Shown: positions 34,321-43,848 of the stretch, piece after piece
How positions within the stretch are numbered: position 1 is the stretch's first letter
Layout: each line of letters opens with the position of its first letter
Assembly: GCA_027451345.1 (NCBI GenBank)
Contig: DAIDJO010000016.1
Location: 1-52,149, forward strand
DNA: 52,149 bases
Origin: Solirubrobacterales bacterium
Lineage (GTDB): Bacteria; Actinomycetota; Thermoleophilia; Solirubrobacterales; Solirubrobacteraceae
Direction: 5' to 3'
Notes under the pieces: model-generated
What the model was told of the DNA's origin: nothing
Databases searched by the model: none
The model's input: the letters and a program-made list of their open reading frames with translations, nothing else
Position numbers and translations under genes: made by a program

Positions 34321-35001
34321 TCCGAACGGCCCGACCGCGCCGTGTCCGCCCGGTGGCTCACCCGCTCCCGGCGCCGTCGGCGGGGTGGCTCCCGCCACCC
34401 ACTCCCCCTCCTCGCGCTTCCAGATCGGCACCTGCTCCTTGAGCCGGTCGATGATCTCCCGGGCGCCCGCGAAGGCCTCCGCGCGATGCGGCGCCGAGAC
34501 GGCGATCACGACCGATGGCTCGGTGAGCGCGACCGTGCCGATCCGGTGCTCGACGGCGACGGCGCACAGGCCGTGGCGTGTCGCGGCCGTCTCAGCGATC
34601 TCCCGCATCTTCGCCGCCGCCATCTCCGCGTAGGCCTCGTACTCGAGGGCCGGGACCTCTCGCGTCACGCCGTGGAAGGCCACGACGGCGCCGGCCCGCG
34701 GATCGGACACGCGCGCCGTCACCTCCTCGGCCCGGAGGTCACCGTCCCGGATCGCCACGTGGACCATGGCGCCGCCCCCCGAGACCGGCGGAATCAGCGC
34801 GAGCTCGTCACCCGGGTGCAGTGGCGTGGCGGGCGACGCGTAGTCCCGGTTGACGGCGAGCACGGCGTGCAGGTCCCCGGTCAGCCAACGCAGCTCGCTG
34901 AGCGCGTCGGCCACGCGCGCGCCCTCCGGCAGCTCGAGGGTGAGCTCGCTGGAGCCGGCGCGCTCCCGCAGCGAGGCAAACAGGCGTATTTGCACACGCA
35001 T
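34318..35001 (-). CDS. moaX: Fused MoaD-MoaE molybdopterin synthase (MoaX-like)
   Basis: 227 residues. Residues 1-77 are a MoaD ubiquitin-like domain ([13 protein letters not shown], then [12 protein letters not shown]). Its Gly-Gly terminus, normally free at the C-terminus for thiocarboxylation, is internal here at 75-77. Residues 79-205 are Moa[30 protein letters not shown] and [11 protein letters not shown] with K188 and K195 in the catalytic lysine positions. The last ~25 residues are Gly/Pro-rich. Mycobacterial MoaX is a known fusion of this kind that needs cleavage after the Gly pair. An in-frame ATG (M79, 34767) with a G-run upstream could also yield free MoaE. A TACGCT box lies 6 nt before ATG 35001. 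Confidence 0.9.
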   Translation of the reverse strand: MRVQIRLFASLRERAGSSELTLELPEGARVADALSELRWLTGDLHAVLAVNRDYASPATPLHPGDELALIPPVSGGGAMVHVAIRDGDLRAEEVTARVSDPRAGAVVAFHGVTREVPALEYEAYAEMAAAKMREIAETAATRHGLCAVAVEHRIGTVALTEPSVVIAVSAPHRAEAFAGAREIIDRLKEQVPIWKREEGEWVAGATPPTAPGAGEPPGGHGAVGPFG

Positions 35002-35007
35002 CCGGCA

Positions 35008-35013
35008 AGCGTA
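35008..35013 (-). promoter_or_regulatory. -10 box TACGCT, leaderless
   Basis: Minus-strand TACGCT ends 6 nt before ATG 35001, identical in sequence and spacing to the box before GTG 21536. Confidence 0.5.
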
Positions 35014-35048
35014 GAGGCACCATCAGTTGACGCGCCAGGAGAGAGGTC

Positions 35049-36770
35049 GTGCACGGAACCACCACACAGCAGCCACCTCGGGCCCGGGGTGAGGCCCTGA
35101 ATCGCAACGTCGGCTTCTTCGGGCTCCTGTGGAGCTCCGAGGGCTCGGTGATCGGATCGGGATGGCTCTTCGGCGCCCTGACGGCGACGACGATCGCCGG
35201 TCCCTCGGCCCTGATCGGCTGGGGCGTCGCGTCGCTGATCGTGCTCGTGCTCGCGCTGATCCACGCCGAGCTCGGCGGGATGTTCCCGGTGGCCGGCGGC
35301 ACCAGCCGCTTCCCCCACTACGCCTACGGGAGCCTGGCGGGCGCCACCTTCGGCTGGATGGCCTACATCCAGGCCGCGTCCGTCGCGCCGATCGAGGTGC
35401 TCGCCGCCGTCCAGTACCTCTCCTCGGCCCGCTGGGCCGCGGGCTTCTATGACGCGGGCACCGGCACGCTGCACGGGCTCGGCTGGGCGGTGGCCATCGG
35501 CCTGCTGTTCTTCTTCGTCACCCTGAACCTGCTCGGCGTCCGTTGGTTCGCCCGCATCAACAACGGCGTGACGACCTGGAAGGTGCTGATCCCGGTGCTC
35601 ACCTTCGTCGTGCTCGTCGTGACCCACTTCCACGGCGGCAACTTCACGCGCGGAGGCGGCTTCTTCATCCACGGCGCCGCGGTGAAGTCGATCCTGGTCG
35701 GCATCCCGAGCGGCGGCATCGTCTTCTCGCTGCTCGGCTTCGAGCAGGCGGTGCAGCTCGCCGGCGAGGCGGCCCACCCCCAGCGGGACGTGCCGCGCGC
35801 GGTGATCGGCTCGATCCTGATCGGCTGCGCGATCTACATCGCAGTCCAGGTGGCCTTCATCGCCGCGCTCAACCCGGCGCTGCTCGAGCACGGCCACACC
35901 TGGACGAGCCTCGCCACGCCGGGCCACAGCGCCGCGTTGAAGGCGCTCAACCAGGCGCCGTTCTACTCGGTGGCCAGGGTGGCGGGCCTCGTGTGGCTGG
36001 CGCTCCTGCTGCGCATCGACGCCGTCGCCTCGCCGAGCGGGACGGGCCTCGTCTACATCACCGTCTCCTCGCGGATCAGCTACGGGCTCTCCCGCAACGG
36101 CTACGTGCCCCAGATCTTCGAGCGCACCGCCCTGGAGCGCGTGCCCGTGTTCGGCATCGTCTTCTCCGCCCTCGTCGGCTGCCTCTTCCTGCTCCCGTTC
36201 CCGAGCTGGGGCAAGCTCGTGGGCATCGTCACCTCGGCCTCCGTGCTGATGTACGCCGGGGCCCCGCTCGCCCTCGGCGCGCTGCGGCTGCAGAAGCCCG
36301 ATCTGCCCCGGCCGTTCCACCTGCCTGGCGAGCGCGTGCTGACGCCGCTGGCCTTCGTCTGCTCGAACCTGATCGTCTACTGGTCGGGTTGGAGCACGTA
36401 CTCGACCCTGCTGATCGCGATCCTGATCGGGTATTTCCTGTTCCTGCTCTCCGCCGCCTTCCGGATGAACGAGCACGCACCGCGGATCGACTGGCAGGCG
36501 GCGCCCTGGCTCGCGGCGTACCTCATCGGCATGGGCCTGATCTCGTACTTCGGCGGCTTCGGCTCGGGCGGGATCCTCGGTGGTGTCGGGGTGTTCAAGC
36601 ACGTCCTCAGCCAGGGCGGCAACAATGACCTCGGCCTGTGGGGCGGCCTCGCCGCATCGGCGGGCTGGAGCCTCGTCATCTACTTCTGGGCGCTCTCGAC
36701 GCGCCTGCCGGCGTCGCGGGTCGACGAGCACGTGCGGGAGCTGTTCGGCGCCGCCGACACGGTCGCCTGA
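35049..36770 (+). CDS. APC-superfamily amino-acid permease
   Basis: 573 residues with about twelve membrane segments. The N-terminus has NVGFFGLLWSSEGSVIGSGWLFG, covering the APC helix-1 unwound Gly-Ser-Gly region (residues ~20-42). LGGMFPVAGGTSRFPHYAYG and LLGFEQAVQLAGEAAHPQRDVPRAV follow, both hallmark regions of the family. SSRISYGLSRNGYVPQIF is the usual loop after helix 8. It should import an amino acid or amine with protons; the substrate is not predictable. GTG 35049 has a GGAGAGAGG ribosome site. It is divergent from the MoaD-MoaE gene with only 47 nt between starts. Confidence 0.85.
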   Translation: MHGTTTQQPPRARGEALNRNVGFFGLLWSSEGSVIGSGWLFGALTATTIAGPSALIGWGVASLIVLVLALIHAELGGMFPVAGGTSRFPHYAYGSLAGATFGWMAYIQAASVAPIEVLAAVQYLSSARWAAGFYDAGTGTLHGLGWAVAIGLLFFFVTLNLLGVRWFARINNGVTTWKVLIPVLTFVVLVVTHFHGGNFTRGGGFFIHGAAVKSILVGIPSGGIVFSLLGFEQAVQLAGEAAHPQRDVPRAVIGSILIGCAIYIAVQVAFIAALNPALLEHGHTWTSLATPGHSAALKALNQAPFYSVARVAGLVWLALLLRIDAVASPSGTGLVYITVSSRISYGLSRNGYVPQIFERTALERVPVFGIVFSALVGCLFLLPFPSWGKLVGIVTSASVLMYAGAPLALGALRLQKPDLPRPFHLPGERVLTPLAFVCSNLIVYWSGWSTYSTLLIAILIGYFLFLLSAAFRMNEHAPRIDWQAAPWLAAYLIGMGLISYFGGFGSGGILGGVGVFKHVLSQGGNNDLGLWGGLAASAGWSLVIYFWALSTRLPASRVDEHVRELFGAADTVA

Positions 36771-36777
36771 TCCGAGC

Positions 36778-36805
36778 ATCCTCCCTGCGTTAGGGGGATG
36801 TTTGC
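36778..36805 (+). terminator. Hairpin after the APC permease gene
   Basis: ATCCTCCCT-gcgtt-AGGGGGAT (36778-36799) forms an 8-bp stem with one bulge, 7 nt after the stop, and is followed by a short T stretch. A second perfect hairpin, CGTGCC-N6-GGCACG, lies at 36809-36826. Confidence 0.45.
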
Positions 36806-36832
36806 GCGCGTGCCAACCCCGGCACGGTTTCG

Positions 36833-36838
36833 TATGCT
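36833..36838 (+). promoter_or_regulatory. -10 box TATGCT for the amino-acid ABC importer
   Basis: TATGCT lies about 50 nt before ATG 36890, directly after the 36809-36826 hairpin. A GGAGG ribosome site (near 36880) precedes the ATG, so this transcript would have a leader. No clear -35. Confidence 0.35.
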
Positions 36839-36889
36839 GCGCGCATTGGCTCGTGCCGCCTGCCGAGCCGTCTACTTGGAGGAGCACCT

Positions 36890-37768
36890 ATGCGAAGTCG
36901 CACCATCGTTGGAAAGATCATTGTCGTGGCGAGCGCCTCCGCCGCGCTCGCCTGCTGTGCGAGCGCGCCGGCCCTGGCGGCGTCGGGGGGCGTGCCATCC
37001 GTCGAGAAGCTCGTGCCCAAGGCGATCAAGGCCAAGGGCCTGCTCACCGTCGCCTCCGACGCCACCTACGCGCCGGATGAGTTCGTCCAGAACGGCAAGG
37101 TCGTCGGCATGGACGCGGATCTGGTGAACGCGCTGGCGAAGGTGATGGGCCTCCGGGCGACGATCCAGAACGTCACCTTCGACAACATCATCCCCGGCAT
37201 GGCCGCCGGCCACTACATGCTCGGCGCCTCCTCGTTCACCGACACCAAGGCGCGCGAGAAGAAGGTTGACTTCGTCGACTACGCCAACGTCGGCGAGTCG
37301 TTCTACACGCTCGCCTCGGGTGGCACGAAGATCGGAAGCATCGCCAACATCTGCGGCCTCACGGTCGCCGTCGAGCAGGGCACCACGGAGGAGAACGACG
37401 CCAAGACCCAGAGCGGCAAGTGCACCAAGGCGCACAAGAAGGCCGTGAACGTCTCGGTCTATCCGAACCAGAACCTCGCCAATGAGGCCGTGGCCTCCGG
37501 GCACGCCCAGGTCGGGTTCGCCGACACGCCCGTGGCCGCCTACCAGGTGAAGCAGTCGCACGGCAAGTTCAAGCTGGTCGGCGCGGCGTACGCCCCCGCA
37601 CCGTACGGTCTCGCCGTCGCCAAGAGCACGAAGCTCACCAAGGCCGTCCACGCGGCGCTCCTCTATCTCGTCAAGAAGGGGACCTACGCCTCGATCTTCA
37701 AGAAGTGGGGGGTCTCGAGCATCGCGATCAAGGCCTCGGGCGTGAAGATCAACGGGGCGACCAGCTGA
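36890..37768 (+). CDS. Polar amino-acid ABC transporter substrate-binding protein
   Basis: 292 residues. The N-terminal ~31 residues form a signal peptide (RSRTIVGK, a hydrophobic stretch, ALA-ASG). The mature protein is a type II binding protein of SBP family 3: LLTVASDATYAPDEFVQNGKVVGMDADLVNALAKVM, described in parts, and FDNIIPGMAAGHYMLGASSFTDTKAREKKVDFVDY. GLTVAVEQGTT and AVASGHAQVGFADTPVAAY complete the two-lobe pattern. A cysteine pair (ACCAS) lies in the signal region, but a clean lipobox is not evident. It captures a polar amino acid outside the membrane for the permease and ATPase that follow. Confidence 0.9.
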   Translation: MRSRTIVGKIIVVASASAALACCASAPALAASGGVPSVEKLVPKAIKAKGLLTVASDATYAPDEFVQNGKVVGMDADLVNALAKVMGLRATIQNVTFDNIIPGMAAGHYMLGASSFTDTKAREKKVDFVDYANVGESFYTLASGGTKIGSIANICGLTVAVEQGTTEENDAKTQSGKCTKAHKKAVNVSVYPNQNLANEAVASGHAQVGFADTPVAAYQVKQSHGKFKLVGAAYAPAPYGLAVAKSTKLTKAVHAALLYLVKKGTYASIFKKWGVSSIAIKASGVKINGATS

Positions 37769-37824
37769 GCGTTCTGCGCTTCCCCTAGCAACGCGGGGCG
37801 AAATCGGAGAGAGTTGGTCTCGGC

Positions 37825-38753
37825 ATGGACCAGACCGAGCTGACTCAGATCGCGCCGGAACGGCCTGACGACATCAAGGCCGTTCCGGTGCGCCGGCCCG
37901 GGCGCTGGCTCGGCGCCTTCATCGTGCTGGTGATCGCGGCGTCGATCGTCCGCGCCGTCGTCACGAACAAGAACTTCGGCTGGTCGGTGGTCGGGCAGTA
38001 CCTGTTCGACCACCGCATCATCTCTGGCGCGATCGCCGTGCTGTACATGACGGCGCTCGCCATGGTGGTGGGGGTCATCCTGGGGACGATCCTCGCCATC
38101 ATGCGGCTGTCGCCGAACCCGGTGCTGAAGACGGCCTCCTGGCTCTACATCTGGTTCTTCCGCGGGACCCCGCTGCTCGTCCAGTTCGTCTTCTGGTTCA
38201 ACATCAAGGCGCTCTTCCCGCACATCGACCTCGGCGTGCCGTTCGGACCGTCCTTCATCCACGCCGACCCCAACTCGGTCATCACCGTGTTCGGCGCGGC
38301 GTTTCTGGCCCTCAGCACGAACGAGGGCGCCTACATGGCGGAGGTCGTGCGCGCCGGCATCATCTCGGTGCCCGAGGGTCAGAGCGAGGCCGCGGCCTCG
38401 CTTGGCCTCAACCGGCTGCAGATCATGCGCAAGGTCGTGCTTCCCCAGGCGATGCGCGTGATCCTGCCCCCGACCGGCAACGAGACGATCTCGATGCTGA
38501 AGAACATCTCGATCGCCTCGGTGATCGGCTTCGCCGAGCTGTACTACCAGGCGTCCGACATCTACGCCCAGAACTACGAGACGATCCCGCTGCTCATCGT
38601 CGCGAGCATCTGGTACCTGGCGCTGACGAGCATCGCCTACGTGGGCCAGTACTTCCTCGAGCGCAAGGTCGGTCAGGGGTTCAGCCGCTCGCAGCAGGCG
38701 ACGATGAAGGAGCGCTGGCTGTCCCTGGGCGCCGGTGGAGGAGGGGGCCTCCG

Positions 38754-38757
<4 letters not shown>
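37825..38757 (+). CDS. Polar amino-acid ABC transporter permease (HAAT family)
   Basis: 310 residues. A ~25-residue cytosolic N-terminus precedes several membrane segments. [14 protein letters not shown] is the family hallmark loop, and the EAA motif for ATPase contact reads [38 protein letters not shown] is also typical of His/Glu/Gln-type permeases. It probably forms a homodimer, since only one permease gene is present. ATG 37825 follows GGAGAGAG at 37806-37813. The stop overlaps the GTG of the ATPase gene. A weak inverted repeat (GCGTT...AACGC, 37769-37794) lies in the gap after the binding-protein gene and could lower permease expression. Confidence 0.9.
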
Positions 38758-39518
<761 letters not shown>

Positions 39519-39525
39519 CTCGCGA

Positions 39526-39547
39526 GCCCCGGCGCGTGACGCGGGGC
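39526..39547 (+). terminator. Hairpin after the amino-acid importer operon
   Basis: GCCCCG-N10-CGGGGC lies 7 nt past the ATPase stop and immediately before the -10 box of the mutase gene. It separates the two transcription units. No long T-tract. Confidence 0.4.
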
Positions 39548-39549
39548 CG

Positions 39550-39555
39550 TAAGCT
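39550..39555 (+). promoter_or_regulatory. -10 box TAAGCT, leaderless
   Basis: TAAGCT ends 6 nt before ATG 39562 and no ribosome site is present. Confidence 0.45.
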
Positions 39556-39561
39556 GCTGCC

Positions 39562-41178
39562 ATGGTCGAGCGAGAGCATCGATCGGTCGCGCCGGTGGTG
39601 GGGCCGGAGGATCCACGTCGGTTCACCGACTCCGGGATCGAGCTCGCCCCCGTGTACGCCGAGTCCGACCTCGCGTCCGGGCTCGGCGAACGGCTCGGTG
39701 AGCCGGGCCAGTTCCCCTACACCCGGGGCGTGCACCCGGAGATGTACCGCACCCAGCACTGGACGATCCGGCAGTACGCGGGCTACGGGAGCGCGCGGGA
39801 GTCCAACGCGCGCTACCGGTACCTGCTGGACCAGGGGTCGACCGGGCTCTCCATGGCGTTCGATCTCCCGACCCAGCTGGGGCTCGACTCCGACGATCCG
39901 CGGTGCCTGGGGGAGGTCGGGCGCACGGGGGTGGCGATCGACTGCATCGAGGACATGCGGGCGGCCTTTGACGGGATTCCGCTGGACCGGGTCTCGACGT
40001 CGATGACGATCAACGCTCCGGCGAGCGTGCTGCTGCTGCTCTACGAGCTCGTGGCCGAGGAGCAGGGGGTCCCGGCCGGGGAGCTGCGCGGGACGGTCCA
40101 GAACGATGTGCTGAAGGAGTACATCGCGCGCGGCAACTTCATCTATCCGCCCGCCGGAGCGATGCGACTGACGACCGATCTGTTCGCGTACTGCCGGGAG
40201 CGGATCCCGCGCTGGAACACCATCTCGATCTCCGGCTACCACTTCCGCGAGAAGGGCTGCTCGGCCGTCCAGGAGGTCGCCTTCACGCTCTCCAGCGGGA
40301 TCGCCTACGTGCAGGCGGCGCTCGACGCGGGGCTCGCCGTGGATGACTTCGCCCCCCGGCTGGCCTTCTTCTTCAACGCGCACAACCACGTCTTTCAGGA
40401 GGTCGCCAAGTTCCGTGCGGCCCGGCGGATGTGGGCGCGGATCATGCGCGACCGATTCGGGGCCGTGGATGAGCGGTCGATGAAGCTGCGCTTTCACACG
40501 CAGACGGGCGGGGTGACGCTCACCGCGCAGCAGCCGGAGAACAACATCGTGCGGGTCGCGCTGCAGGGCTTCGCGGCGGCCTGTGGCGGGACGCAGTCGC
40601 TGCACACCAACGGGTTCGACGAGGCGCTCGCCCTGCCCACGGAGCACGCGGCGCGGATCGCGGTGCGCACGCAGCAGATCCTCGCCCACGAGTCCGGGGT
40701 GGCCGACACCGTCGACCCCTTCGCGGGGTCCTACTTCGTCGAGGCGCTGACGGACGAGATCGAGGCGCGGGCCGGCGAGCTGATCGCCCGGGTCGACGCG
40801 CTCGGTGGGGCGGTGAACGCGATCGAGTTCATCAAGGGCGAGATCGAGGAGTCCGCGTACGGGTACCACGAGCGCTACCGCACCGGTCAGGACGTGGTGG
40901 TCGGGGTCAACCGCTTCGTCGAGGATGAGGTGAGCGTCCCGGAGATCCTGCGGGTCGATCCGGCCGCCGAGCGTGAGCAGGTGCAGCGGCTGGCCGCGTT
41001 CAAGGCCGCTCGCGATCCCGCGCTTGTCGCGGCCCGGCTCGACGCGGTCCGGCAGGCCGCCCGGGGCACCGAGAACCTCCTGCCCGCCCTGCGCGAGGCC
41101 CTTCGGGAGCGCTGCACCGTCGGCGAGGTCTGCGGGGCCCTGCGTGACATCTTTGGCCGCTACCAGCCGACCACCTGA
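39562..41178 (+). CDS. Methylmalonyl-CoA mutase-type catalytic subunit (no B12 domain)
   Basis: 538 residues covering only the TIM-barrel substrate domain. TRGVHPEMYRTQHWTIRQYAG, STGLSMAFDLPTQLGLDSDD, TVQNDVLKEYIAR, ISISGYHFREKG and GGTQSLHTNGFDEALALPT all match mutase large subunits. The residues that select a dicarboxylic CoA substrate in the Propionibacterium enzyme are retained as Y62, Q180 and R190 (equivalents of Y89, Q197 and R207); isobutyryl- and hydroxyisobutyryl-CoA mutases replace the Tyr and Arg. Methylmalonyl-CoA/succinyl-CoA isomerisation is therefore favoured. The C-terminal cobalamin domain (DxHxxG) is absent, so a separate small subunit must exist elsewhere. The propionyl-CoA carboxylase genes downstream fit this pathway. 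Confidence 0.88.
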   Translation: MVEREHRSVAPVVGPEDPRRFTDSGIELAPVYAESDLASGLGERLGEPGQFPYTRGVHPEMYRTQHWTIRQYAGYGSARESNARYRYLLDQGSTGLSMAFDLPTQLGLDSDDPRCLGEVGRTGVAIDCIEDMRAAFDGIPLDRVSTSMTINAPASVLLLLYELVAEEQGVPAGELRGTVQNDVLKEYIARGNFIYPPAGAMRLTTDLFAYCRERIPRWNTISISGYHFREKGCSAVQEVAFTLSSGIAYVQAALDAGLAVDDFAPRLAFFFNAHNHVFQEVAKFRAARRMWARIMRDRFGAVDERSMKLRFHTQTGGVTLTAQQPENNIVRVALQGFAAACGGTQSLHTNGFDEALALPTEHAARIAVRTQQILAHESGVADTVDPFAGSYFVEALTDEIEARAGELIARVDALGGAVNAIEFIKGEIEESAYGYHERYRTGQDVVVGVNRFVEDEVSVPEILRVDPAAEREQVQRLAAFKAARDPALVAARLDAVRQAARGTENLLPALREALRERCTVGEVCGALRDIFGRYQPTT

Positions 41179-41195
41179 CCCGAGGACCGAGAACG

Positions 41196-41684
41196 TTGCT
41201 CATCACCGCCGTCTACTTCTGGCAGGTCGCCCTGGCCGTCCATGTCGTGTTCGTCGTCGCCGCGTTCGGGCTGCTGCTCGTCCACCCGTTCATCGTGATG
41301 GCCGCGGAGCGGCTCGATCGCCGCGCCGTGCCCGGCATCCTGCGGGTGCGCCGCCTGCTCGGCCGCAGCCTCGTCAACCCGGGGCTGGCGATGGTGGTGA
41401 TCGCGGGGGTCTACCTGGCCGCCTATGAGCACCAGTGGAGCCGGTTCTACGTGCAGTGGGGGATCGCCGCGGCGCTCGTCATCGGCGGCCTGGAGGGCGC
41501 GGTCGTGATCCGCCAGATCGGCCGCCTCGCCGACCTGGCCGAGCGTGACCTCGCCGCCTCCGGCCCCGCCCGGGAGGTGACCTGGAGCGCTGAGTACCTC
41601 GCCGCCCGCGGCCGGGCCGACCAGGTGAACGCGCTGCTCGGCGTGATCGTCGTCGTGACCACCTTCCTCATGGTCGTGAAATAG
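41196..41684 (+). CDS. Four-helix integral membrane protein of unknown function (DUF2269-like)
   Basis: 162 residues with predicted membrane helices near 8-30, 62-80, 88-105 and 143-160. The HVVFVVAAFG stretch in helix 1 has a conserved-type His, as in DUF2269-like small membrane proteins. That assignment is tentative. TTG 41196 is used, with a GAGGACCGAG stretch upstream, 17 nt after the mutase stop, so it is probably co-transcribed with the mutase. Nothing shows a functional link. Confidence 0.65.
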   Translation: MLITAVYFWQVALAVHVVFVVAAFGLLLVHPFIVMAAERLDRRAVPGILRVRRLLGRSLVNPGLAMVVIAGVYLAAYEHQWSRFYVQWGIAAALVIGGLEGAVVIRQIGRLADLAERDLAASGPAREVTWSAEYLAARGRADQVNALLGVIVVVTTFLMVVK

Positions 41685-41761
41685 GCCTCCCGCCGGGACG
41701 GGCGTTGCAGGTCGGCGACCACGCGCAGGACTCCGCGCGACCGGGCGCGAACCCCGAGGTG

Positions 41762-42055
41762 ATGACCGAGCTGACCGCCGTGCGGACCCTCGTCAAGTCC
41801 GCCCCGGAGCTGTGGGCCGCGTGCAGCGACGTGGGCTCGCTGGCGCGGCACCTCGACGCCTTTGGCGAGATTCGCATCACGCGGCTCGAACCCGAGACCA
41901 CCGTCGCCTGGGAGGGTGAGCGCGCAAGCGGCACGGTGCGGATCGAACCCTCCGGATGGGGCACCCGGGTGACCGTGACGGCTGATTCGAGCGCCGCCCT
42001 CGAGGCGGTGCTCGACAGCCTCGGTCAGGCCCACCGCCGCCCGTTCGCACGCTGA
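41762..42055 (+). CDS. Small SRPBCC-like protein
   Basis: 97 residues from ATG 41762, with GAGG 4-5 nt upstream. TELTAVRTLVKSAPELWAACSDVGSLARHL resembles the start of START/SRPBCC lipid- or polyketide-binding domains (described in parts), followed by beta-strand-like ITRLEPETTVAWEGE and GTRVTVTAD. It is shorter than a full SRPBCC domain (~140 residues). The frame is open back to 41705, but no ribosome site supports that. Function unknown. Confidence 0.6.
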   Translation: MTELTAVRTLVKSAPELWAACSDVGSLARHLDAFGEIRITRLEPETTVAWEGERASGTVRIEPSGWGTRVTVTADSSAALEAVLDSLGQAHRRPFAR

Positions 42056-42076
42056 GCGGGGCGGGACCGGGCCCGG

Positions 42077-42106
42077 TTGCCGATCAACCAACTTCCGGGA
42101 TATGAT
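42077..42106 (+). promoter_or_regulatory. Promoter with TATGAT -10, leaderless
   Basis: TTGCCG (42077-42082) and TATGAT (42101-42106) are 18 nt apart. The -10 ends 8 nt before ATG 42115, so transcription probably begins at the ATG. This is the best -35/-10 pair in the right half of the window. Confidence 0.6.
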
Positions 42107-42114
42107 GGCGTGCG

Positions 42115-43839
42115 ATGCGTGCTGTTGGGGGGAGGACGACGTCGAGCCGTGTCGGTCGCCCGCTCCGGCTTGGGCTGGGGCGAGGTTTCGCCGTGGCCGT
42201 CGCGGCGGCCGTGAGTCTGCTCTGTGCGGCTCCCGCCGCGTGGGCTGACGTGACCGGGACCACCATCACGAGTCCGGCGAACCTCACGTACTACTCAGAC
42301 CTCGGTGCCGCCGCGGGCAGCGTGTCGGTGTCGGGGACGGCAACCGGGACCGCGCTGGGCACCTCCGCCGTTGACGTCGACTGCTACACGCATGCCGCGG
42401 GCGCGTACGCGTTTGCGACGGTGCTGGCGAGCAGCGTCCCGGTCGGCGCTGACGGCACCTTCTCGGTCCAGGTGCCTGATTCGGTGCTGAGCCAGATGGC
42501 TCCGCCGGAGTGCCGCCTGGCGGCGGTGCCGGCCGGGCAGACGCCCACCGATCTGAGCGGTTACGCCGGTCCCATCCTCGCCGGCACCACCTCCGGATTT
42601 CTGCAGCCCGACTACGCGACCTCCGCGCCGGCCGTGGAGACGGTCGACTCGGCTCAGACCGACGCCCTCGACCGCTATGCCACGCTCGGCTCCAGCTGCG
42701 GCGGTCTCGCCTCGATGGTGCTGCAGACACCGCCACCGGACGTCATGGCCACGTTCGACAGCCCGAGCGTGCTGTGCGGCGACTCGCTCTTCTCCCAAAG
42801 CGGGACCCCGTCCCTGCAGATCGACGGGCAGGGTGTCGTCGGCGTCAATCTCGACGGTCCGCTCACCGCGACGCAGGCGGGGTCCTCCGGGGATCTCACG
42901 CTGACCGAGCATGAGACGCTCGAGGTCAACAGCACCACCCCGACGCCGAGCGGGGTCGTCGACGACCGGACGATCGAGCAGACCGCCTCCGGCCGTGTCG
43001 TCGTCATCACCGACGCGTTCAGCAGCGTCGACGGCCAGGCTCACCAGCTCACGTTCACCGTGAGCTCCCAGGTGGGGATGGGCCTCACCACCACCGGGTC
43101 GCCCGAGTGGGAGCTGCCGGGTCAGGCAACGTTCACCACCCACGCGAGCGGGGATGCCGTGGCGCTGCCCACCACCGCGCCGGGCACCGTGTACGCCGCC
43201 AACAGCGCCTACCCGGACGGCTCCTCGGAGGGCCGGGTGGCCATCATGTACTTCACGGCTCCCACCGGACCGGCCGGTTTCGGACAGCAGAGCGTCAGCG
43301 GCGACGTCATCAATCTGCCCTACGCGCTGAGCGTGCCGGCCGGGGGGACGGTCACGCTGAGCGTCGCGTACGCAAGCGAGCCGACGCAGGCGGCCCTCGA
43401 ACAGGATGTCGCCACCGCTCAGGGTCTGGTGCTGGGCACGACCGCGTCCGGAACCGGCGGGTCGACCGGGTCCGGGAGTGGAGGCTCGACCACCTCCGCG
43501 GGTGGCGCCGTGGCGCCACCCTGGCCCGGTCCGACGGTGGGGCCGATCGCGGTGACGGGCGGCTTCCGGCTGCAGCGGCCGCGGGCGGTCCGGCTGACGG
43601 GAAGCGTGAGCGCCGGTTCGGCGCCCGCTCGCTTCTACTTCGAGTACGGCCGGAGCCGGCGCTACGGCTCCCGCACCCGGGCCGTCAGCCTGCCCGCCGG
43701 CGAGCAACAGCGGATCGTCGCCCGGCTCGTCCGCCTTCGACCCGGCGCGACCTACCACTATCGGCTGATCGCTGTCGGGCAGGACGGGACGTGCCTGGGG
43801 GCGGACCGTACGTTCACCACCCGCCGGCGCCGGCGCTAG
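42115..43839 (+). CDS. Large secreted protein with Ser/Gly linker and C-terminal FN3-like domain
   Basis: 574 residues. Residues 1-43 are a long signal peptide (Arg-rich start, FAVAVAAAVSLLCAAPAAWA). The central ~400 residues are Thr/Ser/Ala-rich and look beta-structured, with no recognised family. Residues ~440-470 form a Gly/Ser/Thr linker (TGGSTGSGSGGSTTS). The final ~90 residues look like a fibronectin III-type domain (RFYFEYGRSRRYGSRT, RLRPGATYHYRLIAVG) ending in RRRRR. Such modules are frequent in actinobacterial surface proteins. It is followed 9 nt later by another secreted protein, so both are likely made together. The role is unknown. Confidence 0.75.
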   Translation: MRAVGGRTTSSRVGRPLRLGLGRGFAVAVAAAVSLLCAAPAAWADVTGTTITSPANLTYYSDLGAAAGSVSVSGTATGTALGTSAVDVDCYTHAAGAYAFATVLASSVPVGADGTFSVQVPDSVLSQMAPPECRLAAVPAGQTPTDLSGYAGPILAGTTSGFLQPDYATSAPAVETVDSAQTDALDRYATLGSSCGGLASMVLQTPPPDVMATFDSPSVLCGDSLFSQSGTPSLQIDGQGVVGVNLDGPLTATQAGSSGDLTLTEHETLEVNSTTPTPSGVVDDRTIEQTASGRVVVITDAFSSVDGQAHQLTFTVSSQVGMGLTTTGSPEWELPGQATFTTHASGDAVALPTTAPGTVYAANSAYPDGSSEGRVAIMYFTAPTGPAGFGQQSVSGDVINLPYALSVPAGGTVTLSVAYASEPTQAALEQDVATAQGLVLGTTASGTGGSTGSGSGGSTTSAGGAVAPPWPGPTVGPIAVTGGFRLQRPRAVRLTGSVSAGSAPARFYFEYGRSRRYGSRTRAVSLPAGEQQRIVARLVRLRPGATYHYRLIAVGQDGTCLGADRTFTTRRRRR

Positions 43840-43848
43840 GTCGTCATC

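Noticed and set aside
34881..36887. Very long open frame (668 codons) on the minus strand
   Set aside because: It lies opposite the APC permease gene, is rich in Arg/Glu/Asp/His/Gln with no motif, and is the usual antisense shadow of a high-GC gene.
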